Positions 33,500 through 44,183 of a stretch of DNA of 50,226 nucleotides are shown here, piece by piece. Origin of the DNA: Entamoeba invadens IP1 (Eukaryota > Evosea > Mastigamoebida > Endamoebidae); NCBI RefSeq assembly GCF_000330505.1, contig NW_004443623.1, forward strand, positions 164,764 through 214,989, written 5' to 3'. Position numbers and translations under genes: made by a program. The first letter of the stretch is position 1, and every line of letters starts with the position of its first letter. Below the pieces are notes generated by a model. It was given only the letters and a program-made list of their open reading frames with translations. It was not told the DNA's origin and made no database searches.

Positions 33500-34739
33500 A
33501 TGGTTTGTTACTTACGATTATTAATATAACATTTAATAAACAGCCAAAACTTGAACCATATTACCTTATGATAGTTTTAAAATACTTTGATTCTTTAAAA
33601 ACACTTAATATTTTCGCTCAAGTCTCTACAAAGACAAAACAATCAATTTCTGCAACTCAACTCAACCCAGCGTATTCTTTTGATTCTTTAGACACCTTTC
33701 TTGAGCAGTCGGAAACTTTGAAATTAATTAAAGAAATAAGTACATTTCAGAACTTGAAAACTCTTCAACTATCAAGCGCTTCTCTCGAACAACTCAAGAC
33801 ACAANNNNNNNNNNNNNNNNNNNNNNNNNNNNNNNNNNNNNNNNNNNNNNNNNNNNNNNNNNNNNNNNNNNNNNNNNNNNNNNNNNNNNNNNNNNNNNNN
33901 NNNNATAAATAAACTATAAATATAATATATAATAATATTAATATGTAGTCGCCCAAATAGAACAATTGATTATTACAGACTACTTAACACGTGTCGACAA
34001 AGCCCACACCGTCGCTCTTTTAAAGTATCAGTCAAAAATTGTTGACATAAAATTGGATTCGAATTACGACATTGTTGAATTGGACCCCTTGCAAATGAAA
34101 TTGAAGAGTGCCACCATCCGACTTGGTGTCTCGATCAACAAAAAGACCCTCCAAAAATATCTGAGCAAATTGATACAAATTCCCTATTTAAGACTTACTT
34201 GCGTTTTCGATTCAAGGCACTTTGAAAGTGTTATTGCGATCAATGAACAATTCCCACGTCTCACTTTAGTCTGTCCTACTCTAAGGACAGACTTGGTCAA
34301 CTTAAGACAATTGGCTCAAAAATGCCAAATTGGATCTTTTGTGGTGACGCGTCTGATCTTATCAAACAAACAAAATTTGGACGATCTGTTCGACCTTCTG
34401 GTCTTCCTCCCACAACGGGGTGGTGCGTTTGAAATCCCCGCGGAGTTTTGTATCCACAAAAAATTTCAAAAACTTTTGAAAGAATACGACTGGGAAAAAC
34501 TGGAAATTGTCGGAGGAAAGAACGAAATTAGTCCAACTCAAAAAGTTGTTGTTAGACTTGACCAGTGCACGTCTATGAGAGCACTCAAAGTGATGGATTG
34601 CACATTCAAGAACGTCGAGTTTGTCCTTCCAAAATCGTTGGAATCATTCAGCCTCCTTGGTGTAAATAGCATTAGAGCTTTCCCAGAATATGACTATTTT
34701 CAAAAGCGTCTAGGAAATAACTTTATGTTTTCTCTTTAA
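33500..34739 (+). CDS. LRR/F-box-like Entamoeba protein, spliced, interrupted by gap
   Basis: The 5' part reads PKLEPYYLMIVLKYFDSLKT then QNLKTLQLSSASLEQLK; the 3' part reads AQIEQLIITDYLTR...RLILSNKQNLDDLFDLL... to MFSL at 34739. The N-terminus resembles the helical F-box-like module of Entamoeba LRR-type proteins, and the rest has irregular leucine-rich repeats. Start: ATG at 33500 followed directly by GTTTGT (Entamoeba 5' splice site); a 41-base intron 33503-33543 ending CAG would give MPKLEPYY in frame. A second intron probably ends with TAG at 33946-33948, with its 5' end in the N gap. Exact structure and length are therefore uncertain. The codon use and base composition are typical of a working gene. 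Confidence 0.6.
33503..33543 (+). other. Possible 41-nt intron right after the start codon
   Basis: Begins GTTTGTTA and ends AAACAG. Splicing joins the ATG (33500-33502) to CCA AAA CTT in phase 0. Without splicing there is no ATG in frame upstream of LEPYYLM. GTTTGT is the strongly conserved Entamoeba 5' splice site; 41 nt is at the short end. Confidence 0.45.
33805..33904. other. Assembly gap, 100 N
   Basis: Exactly 100 N, a placeholder length, so the true missing length is unknown. It falls inside the coding region of the LRR/F-box-like gene. Confidence 0.95.
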
Positions 34740-35062
34740 CACTTAAAATACTATTTAAGTTATATTTATAGTTATTTATATAGTTTAAATCATAAAATAT
34801 TTTTTAACTTGGTTTACTAAAATATAAAATAACTATTCATTTATAGTTATTTTATTTATTAGTTACGTGTAATTGTATAAAAGAAATAAACTTCTAAAAA
34901 ACAGGAAATTTATTTTATAAACTCGAGATTTCCCGATTCTTAAACTATATTAATTTTGTTCAATTTTAATTAAAGTAATAATACTTTTAATTTTAATTTT
35001 TATTTGTAATTTCTAATTTCTAAATTTTTATAGTTTTTAATTATAAAAAATTATATTTATTA
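34740..35062. other. 3' flank of the LRR/F-box-like gene
   Basis: AT-rich spacer with repeated TTATAGTTATTTTATT-like words and no gene. Confidence 0.4.
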
Positions 35063-37150
35063 TAATGGCTATTAACTCACCTTGGCATAAAGTAACTCAC
35101 TTTAACTATTTGAAATTAAATATTAGTCGTTTTACTATAAAAAAACTATACTCATCAAAAAAAACTATGTTTAGTATATCCATAGTTCAACAACTATATA
35201 AAGTTTGTAAAATTTATTTAAAAAATAAACCATAATTAACTATATTTATAATACTCGAAAAATAGAAAATAAAATAAATGGTAAAGAAAAATTTATTTGG
35301 TACAAATAGTATCCAAAACATCAATATTAAAAATTTGACAAAATTTACATTTATCAATTCAAATTAAATCATTTTGAGTTGTTGTACAATTTTGTTATAA
35401 ACTATTGGGCAACAAATTTAATATATTTAATATATATATGTGTTTATATTTTTATCCAAAATACTATTATGCCCAAACAGATACATTCCACCAATATATT
35501 ATTTAATTTGGTGGAATCATTTTCGTTGTTAGTATGAAGTTACATGTTTAAAAGTTTTAATGTTTTATTTAAATTGTATTATATTTTTCATAAAAGTGTG
35601 AAAATAAACAGTAATTTTTTATGAATTATTTTTATAAAATTGTCAACAAGTAAGAATTAAATTTGTTTTTATTTTACTTTGATAATTGTTGTGATGTTAA
35701 AGAAATACAATGGTTTCATTTTGTGTGTTGTGAGATGAAAAAAAATATTATGATAATTAAGTAAAAATAAAACAATAAATAACACTTGTCTATAATTGTT
35801 AACATAAGTTGCTGTATTATATTTGTGAATAACGACGCAATGACTAAAATTAAAAAAAGTAATAAACTACGACAAATTCTTAAAGATTTTTCATTGAACA
35901 AACGAAATGTCACAATTATTAAACATAAGCTCTAATCAGAAATTAAATTATTTAACTCTTAATATTTTATCAAAAAATATCAATAAAAAAATTAACACAA
36001 ATGTTTATCTTTATTTACACATTCAAAGGTTTTGTAATGCACTAACTTTGTTTTTTAATTAATTAAAAGGTATACAACTTAGAGACAACTTTAAATGTGT
36101 AAAACTATACATATGTTAATCGACTTCATTTTTTAAATCACATTTTTAATAATTAACTTGATTAAAATAATTTCATCATAGAAATTAATCAATACAACCT
36201 AATTAATTATTTTCATTGTTTGTGTTGTTGTTAAAATTTACATGATATTTTGGTTATAAACATTACTCAGCTGTTTAATGTCGTGTTCATTATATACTCT
36301 AATAAGTTATTATTCCGATATCTTAACATTTTACATGATTAAATTTTTATATATTAAGTTGTGTTTGTAGTAAAAGTGTACTTTATTGATAATGTGTCTT
36401 TGTTATTCGTAGTTTTATTGTATGTATTGTTGTAATTAATAAACAATTAAACCAGTTGTTTGGGTTATGACAAACGTATGTAATTGTTCTTGATGACGAA
36501 AAACATTTTTATCATTTTGGTTTTATATTATTCAATGTTTTTACTTTAAAATATTGTTCGTTTAATTCAAATATCTTTGGTTAAATAACTCATTTATTAT
36601 TTATTGTATTTTTTATTGATTGTTCAAAACAAAAATGATACAAATTTTAAAATTGTAATATAATAAATTCAAATGTGTAACAACACATTCACTTCGTTGA
36701 ATTTGTATGGCGATATCTTTCGTGTTGACAACGATATAATTATTGAACGCAAAGAGTATTTTTTTAAATCGATTAATCGATTTGTTTATATTTTTTTTCA
36801 TTTATAAAAACTTTAATTTAATAACAAAAATAATTTAAGTAAGTCAAAATGTTATTTATTTTGTTATTTATTTTTGTTTTTTCATCACAATCCAGATATG
36901 AATTATTTTGATTAATGGCAAATTTGCCCAAATGGTCAAGTTTTTGATTGAGTGGATACTTATATAGTAATTTAAATTAAAACGATATTTTATTATTTTG
37001 AAGAAATTTTATTTTATTATTTAAAAAACCATTAAAATAGTAAATTATTTTTTAAGTGAGTTACTTTTATAAAAGTGAGTCAAAAGCGAAGTAGTGAGTC
37101 ATTATTTGACAAGTGAGTTTTAAAAGTGAGAGGTGAGTTAATAGCCATAA
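35063..37150. mobile_element. 2.1-kb TA-flanked non-autonomous element
   Basis: The left end TAATGGCTATTAACTCACC is mirrored at the right (minus strand TTATGGCTATTAACTCACC from 37150), each flanked by TA (35061-35062, 37151-37152). Inside the ends the motif AACTCAC(T) recurs: two copies at the left and about six GTGAGT/GTGAG copies at the right (37055-37136), likely transposase-binding iterons. The interior is AT-rich; minus-strand frames at 35716-35913 and 36613-36801 are short, lack motifs and are not called as genes. Non-autonomous Tc1/mariner-type element by inference. Confidence 0.65.
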
Positions 37151-37535
37151 TATGACAAGTATGTGTTAATTAGTAAAAATATAATTAAAATATAATTATA
37201 ATTTAATTAAAAAAAGAACTAATTAATAACTTCTTTTATTGTAAAATTATTAATTTGTGGCATATCATATTTTCTATTATAATTAATTTTAAAATTATTT
37301 ACCAAAACTATTTATGTTCAACCAATTTATTTGATAAAAACTAGTTTAACTATAGTTTTTAATAATAAAAAACTACAATAAAAAAAATATTGTTTAACTA
37401 TTGTTGAATAGTAAAAACTAGATACATACAACTTACAAATATTAATTAACTCAATTTACTTAAAGTTCTAGTTATTTATTAATTTGAATAAATAGTTATA
37501 ATGTTTATTCTATCACATAACTCAAAAAGGTAAAG

Positions 37536-39074
37536 ATGGCGGAGAGTTATTACGACACTTTTGTGAAAAGTACCCAACCTGCTGACTTGGCTGCTCTGAA
37601 GAAAAAGCTATCGACGTCGACTTCCACTGACGAGCAAAAAGTGATTAACACAAGCAATGAAGCATTAATAGCTTTGTTATTGACAAAAGATGTTACTCAA
37701 TACCTTAACACGCTTCTACCATTGACGATGACTGACCAGACATACCTCTCTTATAACAAAGCTGTTGCATTTCTCTTATCCAACAAACCATCGGAAGCTT
37801 TAGGATTTTTATCGGACCATTCCAGTGACGAAGAGTCTCCGGTGAGGTTTTTCTCGTTGTTGTTATATTACCACATCGTCACTTCGTTGAGGTCCTTGAC
37901 CCCCGATCTCACTCCAATCACCGACGAATTCATGAACCCAATATACGTCCCAGGAACCCTCTTCTATATCCAATCTCAACTTGTCCTCCTCCGAAAAGCA
38001 CTCAAAGAGAACAACATCAGTCAGGCTATTACTCACATCACAGGGGTCTGTAACTCTTCCCGCGACCCTATAAGCAAACCATACTATCAATCTCTTCTTT
38101 ACTATCTTTCTAACGACTTTGAATCATCACAATCAGCTCTTCTCTCGACGTCGTCACCACTCAAAGATAACAACACGGCCTGCACCTTTTTTAGAAGCGG
38201 AAAGCCAGCCGTTGCAATCTACATGATCCAAAAGAGCTTCGACTTGTTCGCGCGCAGTCCAGACATCTGCAAGACAACGTTGGACGCGCCGACGTCGACG
38301 GTGTATCCGATCGGGTGGAAACAAACAGTCACGTACAATTTAGGGTTGTGCTATTTACTTGCGAATAACCCGACCGACGCACACACGGCGTTTCTAACGT
38401 TAGTTGATTATTATCGATACAACCCATTGCTGTGGTATCGCCTCGCTAGTTGCGTTATTATGGCCAATTACAACATGAAGAGGGGGTCCGCGTTCAATTA
38501 TAAGTACGTCAGCTGTGGAGCAACACGCCATGTCGTCATACTTCAAAATAGTCAACAAAGCGAAAGCCTCCCTTTGTCATTGGGAATGCAATACATCAGA
38601 AATATGGCGACACTCTTGAGGGGATCAACCGATAAAAGAATGTTAACAGCAATGCACTACTGTATGGGATATATCGCTTTTTACTCGGAAGACTACGAAA
38701 TGGCAAAGTTTTGCTTTGAGAACGTCTACGCAACTGCAAAAGAAACAGTGAAACAGTCTGCACGCGTCTTTTTGGCGAGAGCTTATTGTCTCTTAGGATT
38801 GAATAAGGAAGCAGATAAAGTCCTTCAGGAATTCTTTGTCGAAAAGAGCCAAGAAAACACTGATATCAACTTCACACTCGCGTTGTCGCTGTTGATGCTC
38901 AAGAAGTACGAAGACGCACTGAAAATAGTCGAAAAGATGGAGGATTCAGAAGACGCAAATGCTCTGAAGGTTTTTATACTCCTTCTCCTTGGTAAAAAGG
39001 AACTGGCCGCTAACGTTGTGAGAAAGTCATCCCCCATCCGACCATTCAAGGACTGCACTTTTGTTTCTTACTAA
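37536..39074 (+). CDS. CNOT10-like TPR subunit of CCR4-NOT complex
   Basis: An intact single-exon frame of 512 aa from ATG 37536. CNOT10 is a TPR scaffold that, with CNOT11, docks on the N-terminus of NOT1 in the cytoplasmic CCR4-NOT deadenylase complex controlling mRNA decay. The key block is at residues ~265-310, VTYNLGLCYLLANNP then NPLLWYRLASCVIMAN, which parallels the YN.G...L.....A...NP.LW.RLAECCI stretch diagnostic of CNOT10. Further TPR-type helical pairs lie at ~65-90 (YNKAVAFLLSNKPSEAL) and ~370-490 (MGYIAFYSEDYEMAKFCFEN, ALSLLMLKKYEDALKIVEKM). It is shorter than animal CNOT10 (about 740 aa). No transmembrane segment or signal. Base composition is much less AT-rich than the flanks, as expected for a conserved gene. 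TAATTT just after the stop resembles the Entamoeba poly(A) signal. Another TPR protein cannot be excluded. Confidence 0.65.
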   Translation: MAESYYDTFVKSTQPADLAALKKKLSTSTSTDEQKVINTSNEALIALLLTKDVTQYLNTLLPLTMTDQTYLSYNKAVAFLLSNKPSEALGFLSDHSSDEESPVRFFSLLLYYHIVTSLRSLTPDLTPITDEFMNPIYVPGTLFYIQSQLVLLRKALKENNISQAITHITGVCNSSRDPISKPYYQSLLYYLSNDFESSQSALLSTSSPLKDNNTACTFFRSGKPAVAIYMIQKSFDLFARSPDICKTTLDAPTSTVYPIGWKQTVTYNLGLCYLLANNPTDAHTAFLTLVDYYRYNPLLWYRLASCVIMANYNMKRGSAFNYKYVSCGATRHVVILQNSQQSESLPLSLGMQYIRNMATLLRGSTDKRMLTAMHYCMGYIAFYSEDYEMAKFCFENVYATAKETVKQSARVFLARAYCLLGLNKEADKVLQEFFVEKSQENTDINFTLALSLLMLKKYEDALKIVEKMEDSEDANALKVFILLLLGKKELAANVVRKSSPIRPFKDCTFVSY

Positions 39075-39413
39075 TTTAAATTTAACAATATATAGTATTG
39101 TCACTTTGTATTATAATTTATAATTAATTGAAACTATATTTTTAATTCAAAGATTAGAGAAATTTGAAATGCTTTTGAGTGAACTATTTAACTATTAAAT
39201 TGGTTAAATAAATTAATATTTTTTTGCTAAAAATTGTATTATATTTTATAATTAATTGAAACTATATTCTTAATTCACAAATGAAATTTTTTTTTGTGTT
39301 TTATTAACACTTTAAATAACATTGAACAAAATTCAAGTGGTATAAATCGGGAAATTACAAATTTATTAAATAAATTTCCCTTTTTTTAGAGATTGTATTA
39401 TGTGCATAAACAA
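39075..39413. other. 3' flank of the CNOT10-like gene
   Basis: AT-rich spacer. A 36-base word around ATAATTAATTGAAACTATAT is repeated at about 39119 and 39248, suggesting an old tandem duplication of ~130 bases. No gene. Confidence 0.4.
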
Positions 39414-39415
39414 TA

Positions 39416-39491
39416 TTCCTTTTTGATTTAAAAAATGAATAAAAACACTCAAATTTGTATGATTTTATTCATTTTTTAAATCAAAAAGGAA
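39416..39491. repeat. 76-bp perfect palindromic element flanked by TA
   Basis: Arms of 29 bases, beginning TTCCTTTTTGATTTAAAAAA, are perfect inverted copies around an 18-base loop (39445-39462). TA flanks both sides (39414-39415, 39492-39493). It looks like a minimal foldback MITE, though a transcribed hairpin cannot be excluded; plus-strand frame 39455-39664 begins inside it and is not a gene. Confidence 0.65.
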
Positions 39492-39848
39492 TACACAAGC
39501 CAAAAAAAGAAAAATCATCAAAAATTTTGATTAATATCCCTGAAAAAACAAGCCAAAACAATAATAAGGGCGTTATTTTAAGGGTTACAGTAGGGGGAGT
39601 GAGGGGCTTGACCTATTGTTTTATTATCTTTTTTACTATACAGAGTTTTCCCGGTTCTATTTAAAATACAACAAAAACTATAAATAATTTATAAAAAATG
39701 TCAAAGAAAAAGATTTTTAGCTTATCAAAATGAAGTTAAACGTTTTTTTGAAAAGAAAATGTTAACAACCTTCAATGTAATAAAGGTAATTAAACGGCTT
39801 ATTTCTATTGTTTAAAATAGTCAAGACTTAATTCAAAAGTTTTAATTA

Positions 39849-40030
39849 CAGTAAAACCTCCCAAGAGCGGGAGGGCGTGGTAATTTTGTTCTCTCAAGAG
39901 CGGGCATTTTTAGCCAATCAAACCTCAATTACCGCTCGATAGAGAACTCTATTTTTAGTTTTAGTCTAAAAAATGCCCGCTCTTGAGAGAACCCGCTCTT
40001 CAGAGGTACCGCTCTTGGGAGGTTTTACTG
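39849..40030. mobile_element. 182-bp MITE with iterated AGAGCGG motif
   Basis: Ends CAGTAAAACCTCCCAAGAGC on both sides (inverted), flanked by TA (39847-39848, 40031-40032). Each arm carries 2-3 copies of a short word (CAAGAGCGGG or close), giving an almost fully palindromic element. Nested in 39588-40877. Confidence 0.8.
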
Positions 40031-40452
40031 TATTTATGTTTCTACGACAGCACAAATACAAATTCTTTTTACAAAGGATTTCCTTTAGCAATAATAGATA
40101 AGTTGTTCCTCACACAAGCCAATTCGTCTCACCATTTGGCTTGTGTATTTGGAGTTGTTAAAACACTAACTTACTGAATACTCTGACAATTAAAGATCAA
40201 TTGATGCCAAATTTCACATTAACTGAAGACGGCGAGGTTCAAACTGAATTGATTTTTGGATGAGAGGACACAGTGATAGTAATGGCAGATCACGACAAGT
40301 TCTAAGAGAACAAGGGGAGCCGAGAGAGCATATTTATGTTTCCATTGATCGTCATACTAAAAAGATGTTGGGGGCATTAGAGAGCAAAGCAAAAACATCA
40401 TTGCTGCATCATATAACCGTTCTGGTGTTGTTGGAGTCAATATTGGAAAGAT

Positions 40453-40761
40453 CAAGAGAATGTTCATTTTATCGAAGAGGCTTCCAGGTTGTTCCAAGAA
40501 GCCAATGGTGTTTATACCAGAGAACACTTGGAATTGTTTGTTCTTCCGCCTAGACCAACATATTTGGTCAAATCCGAAGAGGAAAGGTTGCCTTCCAATA
40601 TCCAAGAGCTGAACCAACAACAAGAACCATATCAAACAAGAAGACTGACGCCTACGGATGACTTTATTGAGAAACAACTAACAAACACCCAAGTTTTTTT
40701 TAATACAATTTCAAGTTCTGACTTTATGCTAAGGATGAACCAATACTGTTATGGTTTATAA
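40453..40761 (+). pseudogene. Decayed frame inside the 1.29-kb element
   Basis: A frame ending at 40761 reads HFIEEASRLFQEANGVYTRE, HLELFVLPPRPTYLVKSEEE, and DDFIEKQLTNTQVFFNTISS before TAA, with no ATG upstream in frame. Other coding-like pieces (IYVSIDRHTKKMLGALESKA, about 40330-40390; QLMPNFTLTEDGEVQTELIF, about 40200-40260) precede it in other frames. No DDE motif is recognisable. It may be a transposase remnant or a captured gene; family unknown. Confidence 0.4.
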
Positions 40762-40879
40762 ACTATAACTTATAAGTCAAGGTTGTGTTTTTAAATAGAA
40801 CGTTAAAAATAGTTTTTATTTAAATATAGTAAATAAACCATTAAAAGTATAGGTCAAGCCCCTCACTCCCCTTACTGTA

Positions 40880-41535
40880 AGTGCTTTTTTTCATCATTTT
40901 AAGATTTAATTCTATTATTTATTTCAATAAATAATAGAAATAATAGAAATAATAATAATAATAATTATTATTATAATAATTAATAATTATAATGTTATTA
41001 ACGGGTTTGCCGAAAATATGAACACAAAGATTGTACGCGTGGGTTATAAATGTGTAGTTTGTAAAGCTTGTTCTGTTCTGTGTCATCCAGGAAATTCAAA
41101 AACATAGAAATAGTCTCAATGTCAAGAAGCTTGCTGCTCTCGACACTTATTGATAAAAAATTCGAAGGGCAAAGGGTCCAAGTATTGTCAACACACCTTC
41201 AAAATATGTTTTCCCCCAACCCAACACGGGGAAACACCGTAATTTTTTCCAAATATGATATTCGGCAAATCTTAGTCAAATTAGTTCTCAATTGTTATTT
41301 GTTTTCTTTAAGTTATTCGCCGACAAAAAACACCGCTTTATAGCTTTAACAGGTTCTCCCTTTTATTTTTTTAACCAAACTAAAATTTGCCTTTTATTAC
41401 TTCTCTTTTTTAAAAACCACAAGGAAAAATCAACATGTTAAATATAACAAGTACAATAGGAAAAATGAAATAGGATAATTAGAACAATTAGGGCAATTGT
41501 AGTAAAAATTGTGAAACGGTAAAAAAATACATTAT
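40880..41535. other. Spacer with a possible tiny Cys-rich ORF
   Basis: 40920-40995 is a simple AT palindromic tract (ATAATA/TATTAT words). An ATG at 41018 opens 29 codons, ending 41107, with VGYKCVVCKACSVLCH, four closely spaced Cys plus His; it could be the relic of a zinc-binding C-terminus such as those of some transposases. The overlapping frame 41068-41343 has no motif. Confidence 0.25.
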
Positions 41536-42378
41536 TAAAGGGGGGGATAAAAAACCGCTTCCGCTTAAAAACCGATTCTTTCAAAAAAATAGTTTTTTGT
41601 TAATTTAATTATAATTAAATTCATAGTTTATTTTTTTCTGTTTCAACAACAAAAAGAAAAAATTCAGGGGTTTTTATTCAAACAATATTTTACAAAATGA
41701 AAGTAGCCTTTTTATTTTTTTGTGAAAATTTTTTATTACAGAAAAAAAGCAAAGTTTGCCGAAGCCATAAACCGAGACTATTAAAAGTTGCAAGCAAAAG
41801 TCTATTTTGAAAACAATTAATAACATAAAAACGAAAATAAAATGTTACACACCAAAAATTATTTTGAATTGTTTTTCAAACTCTTTTTCGAATATTTGTT
41901 GGAATACAAATACTAATAAATCTTGAACCTATGAGTGCACCTTTTTTTCACACCCCTTTATTTTCCTCTAAATTTTTTTCATTGTTTTTTAAGAGTAAAA
42001 TCGATGATACTCGTGGTGGTTATAAACATACTCAATAATAAAATTTAATGTTCTAACAGAGTTTGATCATATTTTATAATGATATACCTACATTTTTGTA
42101 TCAGAAGATGAATGCACCTTTTTTCTATCACCCCTAAAAATTTATTCCTCAATTAATCAAAAGTGCGTTTTATGGCCAAATTTAAATATTTTATATTGGC
42201 AAGTTCCAAGTGAAGATGTTTGAATTACCCATTCCCAACTCTTTTTCAAGTTCACGTTGAGTATTGTATGTACGATGCATCTTCAAGTGTGTGAACAATT
42301 TTTTAATAAATTATGACCAAAAACGAAGCAAAACAATAAATATGGTAATTTTCAATAAAATTTAAAGGACAAAATGAT

Positions 42379-42799
42379 GGAAGCGGTTTTTAAGACGCTT
42401 GGATGCCGATATATTTTTTCTGTGTTTTTTGATAAAATTTAAAAACTTTTCAATTATTTTTACAAAACCAGTCTTTTTGGTATTATTTTAGTGTTGTTCA
42501 TTTTTAATTTGGTATGGTATCGGTTTTATACGCCGAGAAGAGAGGATAACAATAAGACGAAAAAGATAGTGCATGGTATCTCCAAAGTCGGCAACATTTC
42601 TTATTGGTAAAAAAAATCAAAAAAATCCGTGTTTCATACTACAATTTTTAACAAATTGGCAACAAAATATAATATTTTGCTGATAAAATTAACTCGAATA
42701 AAAGTTTCAAAAATGTGGCATAATTTACTTTTAAATACCAAAATACATGTAATTTATTGGCAATTTTACACCAAAAAGAAGGGAAGCGGTTTTAAAACC
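42379..42799 (+). repeat. Subterminal iterons of the pogo-like transposon
   Basis: GGAAGCGGTTTT occurs at 42379 and 42782 in the same orientation, and GGTATCGGTTTTAT at 42516 and again at 42881 just outside this span. The same word, inverted, forms part of the left terminus. Spacing is irregular (about 130-400 bases). Confidence 0.55.
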
Positions 42800-44183
42800 T
42801 CGAGCAAAATCACAAAAAATAATATGGCATTGTACAATAATTGGTTATATTTTTAAGTTATATAAAGCCAAGATGGTGAAGGTATCGGTTTTATTGTCCA
42901 TTCAATTATGTTGCCCAAAAATGTATTTATCAATTTGGGTATAAAAATTGTTGAAGAAAGAGGTTGTATTCTTTCAACATGTAACCAAAAGATGGTTGTT
43001 TTAAAATGAATAATGATACAATGACACAGTTAAATGTTGCCCGAAAGACAAAAATAGTTTTTATTAATTATTTACACAGTGTTTCATCAAGCATTCATAG
43101 TGTTAATTTGGTGTTTATTATAGGATAAAAAATGATTTTTTATAGTTAATTAAATTAAAATATTATTAAATTAATTCACAAAGAAATGAAATTAAAGATA
43201 GGAAGAGAAAAGAAAAAATTGGTTTCTGAACTTCATCACTGCCCCAATAGTGAACATAAAACACAATTACGAATATTAACAATTATTCAATTATAGTTGT
43301 TAATAAATTCAATTCATCGAAGAATCAATTTAGTTGTATACTCTTATCTACTTGACAGTTAAATGGGTTGTGTTGTGGTTTTCATTTATATCGATCTTAA
43401 TCAAAACATGCGTTTTATGTTTTATAGATTCTTTAATTAAAGTTATGAAATGATATAACCAAAGAACAATAAATATAAAACTATATTTACTAGAAAAATA
43501 TCAGAATGATTATTATTTATTAATAGAATGTAAATAGTTTTTTTAAATAAAAACTATCAATTTTATTTAAGTAATTAATTAAAACTATTCGATAAAAAAC
43601 AAATCCAACACACACAAAACATTAGTTCATAAAATATAACAATACTTAAATTGTTTGCAGCGAGCCTAATAAATAACAACGCACCAATCCAATGAGTTGA
43701 TTGAGCCTAAAACCACTTTGATAACCCAGGTATACTACATACAATTATGAGTAGGTTCAGATATAAAAAAGTGATGCACGCCAACAATAAATCTATACAT
43801 TATAATTTAAATAATTACATTTTTAATATTTATCAGAATCCTTAAAACATCATGTGATATATAATTCGACCAAACATAATCTTTATAAACTCGTGGCATC
43901 TTTTGGTATTAAACAGCCTTATAAACTGAGCTCGGAAAAGGTTAAAAGCCTCCACCTTGCAGGTCCTAAAATTCCAAATAGTTTAGGCCTCATTGAATAT
44001 CTTAAATCATGTCCAGACACTTTTGAAAAGTTTAAAAATTTAGAAAAAAATGTAATTTGGCTCAATTTTCATTCTTTTAGAGATCAGATCCGTTTTTGTT
44101 TTTTGAACTTCCGTCCGATATTTCAGAATCGCTCAAAACAAACAATCTTTCTTTTTTGGTCTCTTTGGAGCTTTTTTGGGACA

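Larger units (their letters stand above)
39588..40877. mobile_element. 1.29-kb TA-flanked element with degenerate coding
   Basis: Ends CAGTAGGGGGAGTGAGGGGC and, inverted, CAGTAAGGGGAGTGAGGGGC, continuing TTGACCTAT, each flanked by TA (39586-39587 and 40878-40879). CAGTA-type termini with TA targets fit mariner/pogo elements. It contains the nested 182-bp MITE 39849-40030, so it is the older insertion, and a decayed reading frame at 40453-40761. Confidence 0.75.

Noticed and set aside
37863..38090. Antisense frames within the CNOT10-like gene
   Set aside because: They are shadows of the well-supported plus-strand gene.
40918..40995. AT palindromic tract as an origin or regulatory element
   Set aside because: It is a simple (AAT/ATT)n low-complexity run; nothing distinguishes it from the many similar tracts in this genome.
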